Origin: Paraburkholderia sp. ZP32-5 | GTDB taxonomy: Bacteria > Pseudomonadota > Gammaproteobacteria > Burkholderiales > Burkholderiaceae | Direction: 5' to 3' | Assembly (NCBI RefSeq): GCF_021390495.1 | Contig: NZ_JAJEJP010000001.1 | Span: 2,418,001-2,482,000 of the forward strand | Length of the DNA stretch: 64,000 nucleotides | Shown: positions 25,403 to 34,718 of the stretch, one piece after another | Layout of the letters: every line of letters starts with the position of its first letter | Numbering within the stretch: position 1 is the stretch's first letter | Position numbers and translations under genes: made by a program | Notes under the pieces: model-generated | Told to the model about the DNA's origin: nothing | What the model saw: the letters and a program-made list of their open reading frames with translations, nothing else | The model's database searches: none

Positions 25403-27139
25403 TCAATTCGGCGTAACCGGCTGCATCGAACGCGGCGCACTCCAGCTACGAAAACAGGTCTTCAGAATCGCCATGAAAACGATGCCGACCGCCATCTGCA
25501 GCAGCGAATAGCTGGCGAGCCGCGAGAAGTCGCCGACGTTCCATGCTTCGAATGCGAGTACCGAGAACGTGCGGTCCTGCGCGGTGTAGAGAATCACGAC
25601 CATCGACAGCTCGGTCATGAAAAAACTGAACAGCAGCAGCCACGCGGCGACCACGCTGGCGCGAATCAACGGCAACGTGATGCGTGTGAACGTGCGCAGC
25701 GGTCCATAGCCGCATACGCGCGCGCTTTCTTCCAGTTCGGGATGCACCTGAATCAGGCTCGCCGATACCGAACGCACCGCATACGCGGTAAAGCGGCCGA
25801 CGAACGCAAACACGATGATCAGCGTGGTGCCGTACACGGACAGCGGCATGTTGATCCAGAACAGCAGCATGCCGACACCGAACGCGATGCCCGGCATCGA
25901 AATCGGCAGCAGCACCACGTATTCGAGCAGCCCTCTGCCGCGCAAACGCGTGCGCACTACGATCCACGCGATCACGATGCCGATCAGCGTCGCGACGCTC
26001 GCGGACACCACCGAGATCAACACACTGTTTTGCAGCGTGAACCACACGTCGTCCGATTGCAGATAGCCGAGCGCGGTGCCGAGCGAATACGATCCGGACC
26101 ACGTATAGCGCGACAACGCCGCGGCGATCAGGATCGCGATCGGCGCGAGGATCGTTGCCAGCACATAGAGCGCCGCGAGCGCGCAGGTGGCCCAGCGCCA
26201 ACCGCGCAATTCGACGACGCGCGGACGAAAGCCCTTGCCGCTGACGGTCGTATATACGCGCCGCCCGATCAGCACGCGTTGCAGCCACGTAGTAAAGCTC
26301 GACAACGCGAGCAGATAGATCGACAGCACGGCCATCACGCCGTAGTTCGGCGGCACTTCCTGCGAGCCGATCCAGATGCGCGACGTCAGCATCAGGATCT
26401 GCCGCGACCAGCCGAGTACGACCGGTGTGCCGAACAGGCCGATCGCGATCGTGAACGACAGCACGGCGCCCGATAGCACGGCGGGTGTAAGCAGCGGAAT
26501 CGTGATGCGGCGCATCGTCTGCAACGGCGTGAGTCCGCAGACCTGCGCGGCTTCTTCGAGGCTCGGGTCCATGCCGCGCAGCGCGGCCGCGACGATCATC
26601 ATCACGTAGGGCGCGAGGTACAGGCCGATCACGATCAGCATCCCCCAGCGGCTATAGACATTCAATGCGCCGGGCAAACCGAGCGCCACGAGCAGATGAT
26701 TCATCACGCCGCTGCGCGGCGCGGCGAGCAACGCCCACGCGACCGCGCCGACGAATGGCGGAATAAAGATCGGCAACTGGCTGATCCATTGCAGCACGCC
26801 GCGCATCCATGTGTCGGTGCGCTCGAAGATCCACGCGAACGACACGCCGAGCAGCGTCGCAAGCAGTGCCGCCCCGCCGGACACCAGCAGCGTGTTCGCG
26901 AGTGCGTCCCAGTAGATCCGTTTGCCGAGTACTTCGACGAGGTAACGGCTCGTCAGCGAAGGTGTCGCCGCGTCGGCATCGAACACCGCGCGATACAGCA
27001 CCGCGCACAGCGGCGCGATCACGAGCACCACGACGCCGCAGCAGATCAGTACGATCGCGACGAGCGCCGGCAAGCGCCGCATGAACCGGTCGCGTTGCAT
27101 CTCGTGACGCTCGGCAAGAGGCAGGTCGGCCAACGTCAC
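25403..27139 (-). CDS. ABC transporter permease, two fused BPD domains
   Basis: A 578-aa inner-membrane protein with about 12 helices and two binding-protein-dependent permease domains in one chain (about residues 60-275 and 340-565). EAA-like loops are seen as EEAAQVCGLTPLQTMRRITIP in part (EEAAQVCGLTPLQTM, about residue 210) and EESARVCGYGPLRTF (about residue 505). The fused architecture is typical of Fe3+/thiamine/2-aminoethylphosphonate-type importers. The start overlaps the ATPase stop by 4 nt. Confidence 0.9.
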   Translation of the reverse strand: MTLADLPLAERHEMQRDRFMRRLPALVAIVLICCGVVVLVIAPLCAVLYRAVFDADAATPSLTSRYLVEVLGKRIYWDALANTLLVSGGAALLATLLGVSFAWIFERTDTWMRGVLQWISQLPIFIPPFVGAVAWALLAAPRSGVMNHLLVALGLPGALNVYSRWGMLIVIGLYLAPYVMMIVAAALRGMDPSLEEAAQVCGLTPLQTMRRITIPLLTPAVLSGAVLSFTIAIGLFGTPVVLGWSRQILMLTSRIWIGSQEVPPNYGVMAVLSIYLLALSSFTTWLQRVLIGRRVYTTVSGKGFRPRVVELRGWRWATCALAALYVLATILAPIAILIAAALSRYTWSGSYSLGTALGYLQSDDVWFTLQNSVLISVVSASVATLIGIVIAWIVVRTRLRGRGLLEYVVLLPISMPGIAFGVGMLLFWINMPLSVYGTTLIIVFAFVGRFTAYAVRSVSASLIQVHPELEESARVCGYGPLRTFTRITLPLIRASVVAAWLLLFSFFMTELSMVVILYTAQDRTFSVLAFEAWNVGDFSRLASYSLLQMAVGIVFMAILKTCFRSWSAPRSMQPVTPN

Positions 27140-28200
27140 GCTCCTATCACGCGGATATCGTCGGCGGCCACCTCGATGCCGACGAGATCGCCCGGCTGGC
27201 GCGGACCCGCGTCGAGCTGCACGGCGCTCATCGGGCCGAACGGCGTATCGATCCGATACTCGGTGCGATTGCCGACGAAGCTCGCCTCCGTGATGTATCC
27301 GGCAATCGAGCGAGGCGCGCCGGCTTCACGCACGCGCCACTTCTCCGGGCGGATGCACAGCAGCTCACCCGCGCGCGGCGGCTGCGCGAGCGACGCGGGC
27401 AACGTCACGCCGCCGGGCAGCGCGAACACCGCGCCGCTCGCACCCATTTGCCATTGGTAATCCGCGATGATGTTCGCGCGGCCCAGAAACTCCGCTGCAT
27501 GACGCGTGGCGGGAAAATCGTACAGATCCTTCGGCGCGCCCCGCTGAATCACCGCGCCCGCGTGATACAGGTACACGGTATCGGCGATCGACATCGCCTC
27601 TTCCTGGTCGTGCGTGACGAACAGGATCGTGCGGCCAAGGCGCCGTTGCAGTGCGCGAATCTCGACACGCATTTCCACGCGCAGTTTCGCGTCCAGATTG
27701 CTCAGCGGTTCATCCATCAGGATCACCGGCGCCTCGGAGACGATCGCGCGCGCGAGAGCCACGCGTTGCTGCTGGCCGCCGGATAATTGCGTCGCACCGC
27801 GCGACGCGAACGTATCGAGCCCGACGAGCCGCAGCGTCTCCATCACCGCGTCGCGCGCCCGCTCACCTTTGACACCCGCCGCGCGCAGCGGCAGTGCGAC
27901 GTTTTCGAACACCGTCATATGCGGCCAGATCGCGTACGACTGGAACACCATCGACACGTGACGGCGTTCAGGCGCGACCCACACGGCGGGCATCGCCTGG
28001 TACACGGTCTTGCCCGCGATCACGATCTCGCCGCCGGAAGGCCGCTCCAGTCCGGCGATACAGCGCAGCGTGGTGGTCTTGCCGCAACCGCTCGCGCCGA
28101 GCAGCACCGAGATCTGCCCGTCGGCGAAACTCTCGCTGATCGATTTCAGCACCGGCTGCGCGCCATAGGACTTTTGCAACCGGCGAACGACGATCGACAT
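27136..28200 (-). CDS. ABC transporter ATPase (PotA/AfuC-like) with TOBE domain
   Basis: A 354-aa ATPase with Walker A GASGCGKTTT (about residues 36-45), signature LSGGQQQRVALARA (about residues 138-151) and Walker B VILMDEPLSNLD. A C-terminal TOBE-like domain (about residues 280-354) matches spermidine/iron/phosphonate-type importers. It is 41 nt downstream of the binding-protein gene and overlaps the permease gene by 4 nt. Confidence 0.92.
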   Translation of the reverse strand: MSIVVRRLQKSYGAQPVLKSISESFADGQISVLLGASGCGKTTTLRCIAGLERPSGGEIVIAGKTVYQAMPAVWVAPERRHVSMVFQSYAIWPHMTVFENVALPLRAAGVKGERARDAVMETLRLVGLDTFASRGATQLSGGQQQRVALARAIVSEAPVILMDEPLSNLDAKLRVEMRVEIRALQRRLGRTILFVTHDQEEAMSIADTVYLYHAGAVIQRGAPKDLYDFPATRHAAEFLGRANIIADYQWQMGASGAVFALPGGVTLPASLAQPPRAGELLCIRPEKWRVREAGAPRSIAGYITEASFVGNRTEYRIDTPFGPMSAVQLDAGPRQPGDLVGIEVAADDIRVIGA

Positions 28201-28241
28201 GGTCGGCCTCTAATCACTCATCTACCCACTGAATCACTTAA

Positions 28242-29291
28242 TCACTGAATGCCGGTGGCCTTCTGCCACAGCTCGATCAATTGCGTCTGCTGCTTCAACG
28301 CCGCGTCGATATCGAGCGGCAGTACCTTCACCGTCGCGAGATCGGGCATGCCGCGCGGCGGCGGTGAGCCGTTGCGCAGTGCGTATTCATTCGCCTTCTG
28401 GATGATCGTCTGCGCGTCGCTCATCATGAAATCGACGAACAGTTTCGCCGCGGCCGGATGCGGCGCGCCTGCAAGTACCGCGACCGAAAACGGCGTCGAC
28501 ACGGTGCCGGATTTCGGCACGATGAATTCGAGCGGCGCGCCCTTCGCGACCGCGCCGCTATAGTGGTTGTTGACCACATAGAACATCAGCGGCTTTTCGC
28601 CAGAGAGCATTTTCGCGAGACCGGCCGGTGTGGTCGGCGTCAGTTCCGCGCCTGACTTGATGAGCCCCTGGTAGATCGCGACGGTCCGTTGTTCGCCGAA
28701 GTTCTGGTACAGCGTGGCCAATAGCGAGAACGCCGCCGACGATGTGCGCGGATCGTAAAACGTAATCTGGTTTTGCCATGCCTTATCCGGAGCGGCGAAA
28801 TCCATCCAGTCCTGCGGCGGCTTCATCCCATTCAGATAGGCCTTGTTTGCGGCGATGCCGAGAATCAGCGTCTTTACGCGCTGGAAATCTTTTCCGGGTG
28901 GCGCGGCATCGGCGGGAAAGTTCTTCAGTTCCGGCGAATGATAAGGATCGAGCAGATGCTCGTTCTGCATTCGCGTGAACACGTCTTCGAGTGAGAAGAA
29001 TGCATCGGCGGCCTGCTTGCCTGCCTTACGTTCGGCAATGTGGCGGTTATAGATCTGCCAGCAACCCGCCACGTAGGAACTCACCTTGATTTCCGGGTAA
29101 AGCTTCTTGAATGCTTCGAGGTACACCGGGGTTTGCGGCGGATCGCATCCGTACACGACGAGTGCGCCTTCCTTCTTCGCCGCGGCGACCAATGCGGGGT
29201 CGCTAGCCCACGCATCGCGCGACGCGATCGGCAACAGCGCGAGCAGCAATGCCAGTACGCCGATCCAGTTTCGTAGCGGAGCTTCGAGCAT
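28242..29291 (-). CDS. Periplasmic solute-binding protein of the ABC importer
   Basis: A 349-aa precursor with a signal peptide (MLEAPLRNWIGVLALLLALL..., cleavage near WAS-DP at about residue 30) and the fold of the PotD/AfuA extracellular binding proteins (KKEGALVVYGCDPPQTPVY near residues 38-56). The ligand is not evident. An in-frame extension upstream exists, but the ATG at 29291 begins the signal peptide directly and has a GGAGACAGAC region upstream. It is the first gene of the SBP-ATPase-permease-aldolase run and is divergent from the MmgE/PrpD gene. Confidence 0.87.
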   Translation of the reverse strand: MLEAPLRNWIGVLALLLALLPIASRDAWASDPALVAAAKKEGALVVYGCDPPQTPVYLEAFKKLYPEIKVSSYVAGCWQIYNRHIAERKAGKQAADAFFSLEDVFTRMQNEHLLDPYHSPELKNFPADAAPPGKDFQRVKTLILGIAANKAYLNGMKPPQDWMDFAAPDKAWQNQITFYDPRTSSAAFSLLATLYQNFGEQRTVAIYQGLIKSGAELTPTTPAGLAKMLSGEKPLMFYVVNNHYSGAVAKGAPLEFIVPKSGTVSTPFSVAVLAGAPHPAAAKLFVDFMMSDAQTIIQKANEYALRNGSPPPRGMPDLATVKVLPLDIDAALKQQTQLIELWQKATGIQ

Positions 29292-29618
29292 GTCTGTCTC
29301 CAATCTTCGTATGTTATGTTTCGCGCCGCGTGAAGTGCCGCATGAGAGTCCCGCATCAGAGTGCCGCATGAAAACATCGCGTCACACGCTTTGTTGAGCA
29401 TCGTCGATATTCGCGTCATCCGGAATTCTGATGTGCTGAACGTCGATTTAAGCGACAGCAAAGACTCGGGTTATCGCGGATGCCTGCAACGTATTGCGCG
29501 AAAAATCCTGCTTGGCTTGTGATGCGTCGCGACCTATAACGTGAATCCTGTCGATCCACGCTTTCGCGCGCCGCGTTTTTACTGAACGTGAACGGCGCGG
29601 CGCACGATGGAGTTCACG
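29292..29618. promoter_or_regulatory. Divergent promoter region between the importer and MmgE/PrpD genes
   Basis: A 327-bp gap between divergent starts with no gene of its own. An imperfect 17-bp palindrome CATCCGGAATTCTGATG lies at 29417-29433 and could be an operator for one of the two LysR regulators or the IclR regulator. No clear -35/-10 pair stands out. Confidence 0.4.
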
Positions 29619-31049
29619 ATGATCAGCACAATGAGCACGCCAGCCAGCGCGGCCAGTACCGCGTCCAGCAGCCGCACGCTTTCGCAAACGCTCGCCGCGT
29701 TCGCGCACTCGCTCGAACCCGACGATATTCCGCACCGCGTTCGCGTGCGCGCGAAGCATCTGATTCTCGACACGATCGGCATCGCGCTGGCGTCGCATCG
29801 CAATGAATTCGCGAGCGTGATATTGCGCGGCATCAATGCGCTCGGCGAAAGCGGCACGACTCCGGTGATCGGTTGCGGCGACACCCATACGGTGCGTAAT
29901 GCCGTGCTGCTCAACGCAGCGCTGATGCACGGACTCGATTACGACGACACGCATATGAAAGGCATCGTGCACGCCAGCGCGTTCTGCGCGCCGACCGCGC
30001 TCGCGGTTGCGCACGAAACCGGCGCGAGCGGACGCGCGGCGCTGGCCGCGTATGTGGTCGGGATGGAAGTCGCCACGCGGCTCGGCGCGGCGGCCAAGGG
30101 TGGTTTTCATCGCGCCGGTTATCACCCGACCGGCGTGCTGTCGCACTTCTCGGCCGCGTTGATCGCGGGCCGCCTGTATCGGCTCGACACCGCGCAACTT
30201 GCCGCGGCGCAAGGCATCGCCGCGAGCACCGCATCCGGCGTGCAGGTGTTTCTCGAAGAAGGCACATGGTCCAAGCGGCTGCATCCGGGCTGGGGCGGCG
30301 TAGGTGGCATCACCGCGGCGCGCCTCGCGCAGGCTGGCTTCGTCGCGCCGTCGCGCCCTTACGAAGGCCGCTATGGTCTGTTCGATTCGCACCTGCAGCA
30401 ACATGCGGGCGACGTCGATTACTTAATGGCACGCGCGGGCCTCGGCGAGATCTGGGAAACCGAGCAGATGGCGATCAAGCCCTACCCGGTGTGCCATTTC
30501 CTGCATTCGATCGCGGAAGCCGGCGCGGCTCTCGCACGCGACGCCAGCATCGACCCGCAGCGGATCAGCCGGATTCGCGCGCTGCTGCCGCAACCGGTAA
30601 TGCCGATCGTCACCGAACCGCTCGACGCGAAAAGATGCCCGCGTACCAACTACGAAGCGAAGTTCAGCGCGCAGTATGTGGCGGCGGCCTCGCTCGTGCG
30701 CGGGCGCTTCGGACTCGCCGAACTGGAACCCGATGCGCTTGCCGATCCGCGCATCCTCGCGTTATCGGCGCGCGTCGAGTGTGTAGCGGACACGGACAGC
30801 GCGTTCCCCGCTTTCTACTCGGGCGGAATCATCGTCGATACCGACGATGGGCGGCAGCACCGGCGCTATTACCGGATCAACAAAGGTGCCGGCGAACGGG
30901 CGCTGAGCAATGAAGAGATCGTCGCGAAGTACTTCGACAATGCGTGCTGGAGCGTGAGCCGGGCCCGCGCCGAACAGATCCGCAACGCGGTGCTGTCGCT
31001 CGACGAAATGAGCGCCGCCGAGTTGTGGGCCGTGCTGCGCGCTGGCTGA
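29619..31049 (+). CDS. MmgE/PrpD family protein
   Basis: A 476-aa member of the MmgE/PrpD fold, which includes 2-methylcitrate dehydratase and cis-aconitate decarboxylase. Typical stretches are VRAKHLILDTIGIALAS (about residues 43-59), HGLDYDDTHMKGIVHASA (about residues 105-122) and MEVATRLGAAAKGGFHRAGYHPTG near residue 155. The ATG at 29619 has GGAG six bases upstream; the in-frame ATG at 29607 lacks one. The dehydratase/decarboxylase chemistry fits a polycarboxylate pathway together with the PrpB-like lyases at 36811 and 38718. Actual substrate unknown; it is not part of a complete prp operon (no prpC or acnD). Confidence 0.85.
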   Translation: MISTMSTPASAASTASSSRTLSQTLAAFAHSLEPDDIPHRVRVRAKHLILDTIGIALASHRNEFASVILRGINALGESGTTPVIGCGDTHTVRNAVLLNAALMHGLDYDDTHMKGIVHASAFCAPTALAVAHETGASGRAALAAYVVGMEVATRLGAAAKGGFHRAGYHPTGVLSHFSAALIAGRLYRLDTAQLAAAQGIAASTASGVQVFLEEGTWSKRLHPGWGGVGGITAARLAQAGFVAPSRPYEGRYGLFDSHLQQHAGDVDYLMARAGLGEIWETEQMAIKPYPVCHFLHSIAEAGAALARDASIDPQRISRIRALLPQPVMPIVTEPLDAKRCPRTNYEAKFSAQYVAAASLVRGRFGLAELEPDALADPRILALSARVECVADTDSAFPAFYSGGIIVDTDDGRQHRRYYRINKGAGERALSNEEIVAKYFDNACWSVSRARAEQIRNAVLSLDEMSAAELWAVLRAG

Positions 31050-31110
31050 TACATCGGCACCGCGCGGTGCCGCGCGCGAGGTTCGCGCGCAAGCGCCACG
31101 CTATGCCACG

Positions 31111-31863
31111 CTACGCGCGATCCGAAATCTTCTGGCAGTACTTCGCGACCGCCCGGCCGATCGACGTTTCATTACCCTTCACGCGACGAGTCGGTGCGCC
31201 GACGACGATCGCATACGCTTCGCCGTGAATCCACGCATAGTGTCCGACTGACGCGACTTCCGATTGATAGCCGCCGATCGATACGAACCAGCCGCGCTCC
31301 TTGCCCTGCTCGATCATCCGTTTGTAGCGCGTCTTGCTGGTCACCGTATTCGGTGCGTATTGCTCGAAATGCAGTTCTTCGATTAGTGCGTCGCGCGCGG
31401 GGTCGTCCATCGCACCGAGCAATGCCTGCCCCGCCGCGCCGATATGCAACGGCCGCTTTTCGCCGACGGTGGCCGCATAGCGCAGCGTTTGACCGGACTG
31501 CACGACTTCGAGGTAATGCGACTGATGGCCGACGCGCTTGGCGAGAAACACCGTCTCGCCGGTTTCGTTACACAGTTCCTGCAAGATCGGCCGCACGTGT
31601 GACAACAGCGGGTCGTTATCGACGATGATGCGCGCCTCGTCGAAGATCCGGCGCGTCGGATAGTAATCCGCCGAATCGTGCACGCGATACAGATAGCCGT
31701 TCGATTCGAGCGTTTTCAGCAGCGCGAGGCAACTCGACTTCGGAAACTCCAGACGCTTGCTGATCAACGCAAGCGGCACCGCCTGCCGAAGCTCCGCGAA
31801 CAGCTGGAAGATTTCGACGACGCGCCGTGCGCTCTTGACATCCGGATCGTTCGCCACTGCCAT
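31111..31863 (-). CDS. IclR-family transcriptional regulator
   Basis: A 250-aa IclR regulator: N-terminal winged helix (SARRVVEIFQLFAELRQAVP, then LEFPKSSCLALLKTLESNGYLYR, residues 11-60) and a C-terminal effector-binding domain (TGETVFLAKRVG, about residues 100-111; GAAGQALLGAMDD, about residues 138-150). It faces the MmgE/PrpD gene tail to tail and is divergent from TauD at 32088, where palindromes lie between the start codons. It most likely controls the TauD-to-lyase operon. Confidence 0.9.
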   Translation of the reverse strand: MAVANDPDVKSARRVVEIFQLFAELRQAVPLALISKRLEFPKSSCLALLKTLESNGYLYRVHDSADYYPTRRIFDEARIIVDNDPLLSHVRPILQELCNETGETVFLAKRVGHQSHYLEVVQSGQTLRYAATVGEKRPLHIGAAGQALLGAMDDPARDALIEELHFEQYAPNTVTSKTRYKRMIEQGKERGWFVSIGGYQSEVASVGHYAWIHGEAYAIVVGAPTRRVKGNETSIGRAVAKYCQKISDRA

Positions 31864-31947
31864 AGCGCCCCTGAAAAAAGCCTAAGGAAAACCCGCATTC
31901 CCGCAAATACGGGCGACACGCGTGCTTGAACCGCGTGTATTCATCAC

Positions 31948-31992
31948 CTATTCTGAGTTCATGAATAAGAATAGTCGTTCATGTATGTGAAC
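31948..31992. promoter_or_regulatory. Candidate IclR operator cluster
   Basis: Nested dyad: CTATTCT (31948-31954) and AGAATAG (31968-31974) flank the perfect palindrome TTCATGAA (31958-31965). A second dyad GTTCATGTATGTGAAC lies at 31977-31992. Both sit in the gap between the divergent iclR and tauD starts. Confidence 0.55.
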
Positions 31993-32087
31993 GCAAGCGG
32001 CTTTCAGACAGGACCACGCAGCCCCTATGAATACACGCGACGGCGGCTCTCGCAAACGCCGTCACGCCCGTCGCGGAGGACACTCGT

Positions 32088-32927
32088 ATGGCATCGAGCA
32101 TCATCGTCAGGCCACTCGCCGGTTCGCTGGGTGCCGAAGTGTTCGGCGTCAATCTGTCCGCCGAGTTGGAGCCGGACACCGTGTCGCAGATCCGGCGCGC
32201 GTATCAGGAATACCAGGTGATCTTTTTCCGCGATCAGGATGCGTCCGATCATGACCTCGCGCGTTTCGCGCGCTATTTCGGCGAGCTGGCGGTATTGCCG
32301 CCGCACCGCCAGCATCCGGGCTCGCTGCCCGAGTTGCTGATCATCGACAAGAAGCCGGAAGACGCGCTCGTGTTCGGCTGGGAATGGCATTCGGACACCA
32401 CGCATCTGGAGATTCCGCCGCTCGGTTCAGTGCTGGCCGCGCGCGTTCTGCCGACGGTCGGTGGCGACACGTTGTTCGCGAATCAGTACATGGCTTACGA
32501 CACGTTGTCCGACGGCATGAAGGCGATGCTCACTGGTCTGCGCGCAGTGCATGCGAACGGCCATATTCTCGCGTCGCTCGAAGCCGAGGACGTGCTGATG
32601 CAAGGCGCGGGCTACGGCAGCCACACGACGATGTCCGCCGTGCATCCGGTCGTCAGAACCCATCCGGACACCGGAAAAAAGGCCCTTTTCGTCAACTCGC
32701 TGCATACCGAACGATTCGAGAACATGACGGTAGCCGAAAGCACGCCGCTGTTGCGCTTCCTGTTCGAACATTCGACGCGCCCCGAATTCACCTGCCGCTT
32801 CCGCTGGGAGCCGGGCTCGGTCGCGTTCTGGGACAACCGCTGCTGCCAGCATCTCGCACTCGACGACTATCCCGGCCAGCGGCGTCTGATGCATCGCGTG
32901 CAGATACGCGGCACGCGGCCTGTTTGA
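32088..32927 (+). CDS. TauD/TfdA-family Fe(II)/2-oxoglutarate dioxygenase (second copy)
   Basis: A 279-aa dioxygenase with iron ligands H101 and D103 (WEWHSDTTH) and H255 (NRCCQHLALDD), and a C-terminal RRLMHRVQI segment with the likely 2-oxoglutarate-binding Arg. It is only distantly similar to the copy at 18380-19297, so the two probably act on different substrates or positions. The start ATG follows GGAGGACACTCGT. It is the first gene of the plus-strand run ending with the lyase at 39671. Confidence 0.9.
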   Translation: MASSIIVRPLAGSLGAEVFGVNLSAELEPDTVSQIRRAYQEYQVIFFRDQDASDHDLARFARYFGELAVLPPHRQHPGSLPELLIIDKKPEDALVFGWEWHSDTTHLEIPPLGSVLAARVLPTVGGDTLFANQYMAYDTLSDGMKAMLTGLRAVHANGHILASLEAEDVLMQGAGYGSHTTMSAVHPVVRTHPDTGKKALFVNSLHTERFENMTVAESTPLLRFLFEHSTRPEFTCRFRWEPGSVAFWDNRCCQHLALDDYPGQRRLMHRVQIRGTRPV

Positions 32928-33005
32928 ACGGTAATGAAGCGACAGCGCATCGCACGATAACAACGAGGTACGGCAACCCGACGGGCATCACTGGAGGAGC
33001 ACACC

Positions 33006-34400
33006 ATGTCGATCGCGGAGGCAACTATCGAGCGGATGCCCGTTGGCGCGGCGCATCGGCGGATGTTCTGGCTGCTCGGCGCGGGCATGCTGATCGACGC
33101 GTTCGAACTGTTCATGCAGGCGGGAGTCGTCGCTTCGATGGTGCATACGAACTTCACCGGTACCCGCGGTGTCGCGCAGTTCATCTTCGCGACGTTTCTC
33201 GGGCTCGCAATCGGCTCGGTGATGAGCGGCACGCTCGCCGATCGCTTCGGGCGCAAATCGCTGTACCAGTTCAACCTGCTGCTATTCAGTCTCGCGACGC
33301 TGGCGACCGCCGCGGCGCCATCGTTCATGCCGGTCGTGCTGTTGCGCTTTATCGCCGGCATCGGGCTGGGCGGCGAACTGGTGGTCGGCTACGCGATCAT
33401 GGCGGAAATGACGCCCGCGTATTGCCGCGGACGCTGGGGCGTAACGCTCGGTCTGCTGGTGAACTGCGCGCAACCGCTGTCGGCTTTCGTCGGCGCGTGG
33501 TTCCTGCCGGTGGTCGGCTGGCGCGTGATGTTCGTGGTCGGCGCGATACCGGCGCTGGTGGTCTGGTACCTGCGCCGCGCGTTGCCCGAATCGCCGCGCT
33601 GGCTCGAACGCCAGGGGCGTATCGCTGAGATGCACGAAGTACTCGACGCGCTATGGCGCGAAAACACCGGTGCTGCACAAGCGCCGCGCGTCGTGCCGAC
33701 GAATTCCGCGCCGCTGCCCGACGAGTTGCCGTGGACCGCGCTATTCAGCCGCCAACGCCTGGCGCGTACGTTGTTCTGTTTTGCGATCGTGTCGCTGATC
33801 CTCGCGAGCCAATACGGCTTTATTGCGTGGGTGCCGACGTTGCTGCTGCATCGCGGTCAATCGATCGTTCATTCGCTGACCTACTCCGCGGTGATGGCAA
33901 TGGGCGCGCCGATCGGCATGTTGCTGCCGATCTTTTTCGTCGACCGGCTCGGGCGCCGCACCGTGGTTGCCAGCGCATCGTTTCTCGCCGCCGCGGTCGG
34001 TATCGGCTATGCGCTCGCGCTCGATGCGCCGGCCTGGGTGCTCGTGTCGACCGGTTTTCTCGAAGTGATGTTTATCCAGATCACCGCGAATACGGTGCTC
34101 GCCGTGTATCTGCCGGAACTCTTCCCGACCGATATTCGCGGCACCGGCTTCGGCGCATCGACGGCCGTCGGCCGAGTGTCCGCCGCGATCATGCCGTACT
34201 TCGTGCTGTTCGTACTGAATGGCTTCGGCTCGTTCGCGGTATTCGTGATGCTCGCGTGCGTGCTGCTGAGTTTGTGTCTGCTGGTGCTCGCGGTCGGACC
34301 GGAAACGCGGCGTAAAACGCTCGAAGATGTCGAGCGCGAAATTCTCGCCGGCATGGAGCGGGATACGAATCACAAGCACGTCAAATCGCCGGCGTCCTGA
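33006..34400 (+). CDS. MFS transporter (sugar/organic-acid type)
   Basis: A 464-aa carrier with 12 predicted helices. Motifs are LIDAFELFMQAGVVASM (helix 1), GTLADRFGRKSLYQF (loop 2-3, about residues 77-91), LPESPRWLERQGR (about residues 194-206) and ELFPTDIRGTGFGAST before helix 11, a pattern of metabolite:H+ symporters. The ATG has GGAGGAGCACACC just upstream. It is followed by a second MFS gene. Confidence 0.88.
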   Translation: MSIAEATIERMPVGAAHRRMFWLLGAGMLIDAFELFMQAGVVASMVHTNFTGTRGVAQFIFATFLGLAIGSVMSGTLADRFGRKSLYQFNLLLFSLATLATAAAPSFMPVVLLRFIAGIGLGGELVVGYAIMAEMTPAYCRGRWGVTLGLLVNCAQPLSAFVGAWFLPVVGWRVMFVVGAIPALVVWYLRRALPESPRWLERQGRIAEMHEVLDALWRENTGAAQAPRVVPTNSAPLPDELPWTALFSRQRLARTLFCFAIVSLILASQYGFIAWVPTLLLHRGQSIVHSLTYSAVMAMGAPIGMLLPIFFVDRLGRRTVVASASFLAAAVGIGYALALDAPAWVLVSTGFLEVMFIQITANTVLAVYLPELFPTDIRGTGFGASTAVGRVSAAIMPYFVLFVLNGFGSFAVFVMLACVLLSLCLLVLAVGPETRRKTLEDVEREILAGMERDTNHKHVKSPAS

Positions 34401-34718
34401 TCCGATGAGGCGCGTTGAAAGTCTCGCTGAGCTGACAGTTGCGCGCGGGGAGCCTTACGCTTTCGCGATGCCAGCCTGTCGAAAAACGTACGAGCAGTAC
34501 CGCATCACCGGCCGCGAATGTCGAAGGCCGTCTCAAGTACCTGCTTTGCAAGCCCTCTACCGGGGCTCGAATACCACTGTCCGCGCGGCGCTTCGGTAAA
34601 TGACGAAGCCGCCGCGCAAGATCAGCAGCGCACGCCTCGCTTCGACTCGTTGCCGTCGAAGCGAACCGATGTCTATCCGGTCCGCGTTTATCAAAGCTCC
34701 GACGAACAGACCAACACT
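34401..34718. other. 318-bp spacer between two MFS genes
   Basis: An in-frame extension of the second MFS covers the 3' part of this spacer (from 34518), but its translation is not MFS-like. No separate gene or convincing terminator is seen. A short hairpin or promoter inside cannot be excluded. Confidence 0.4.
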
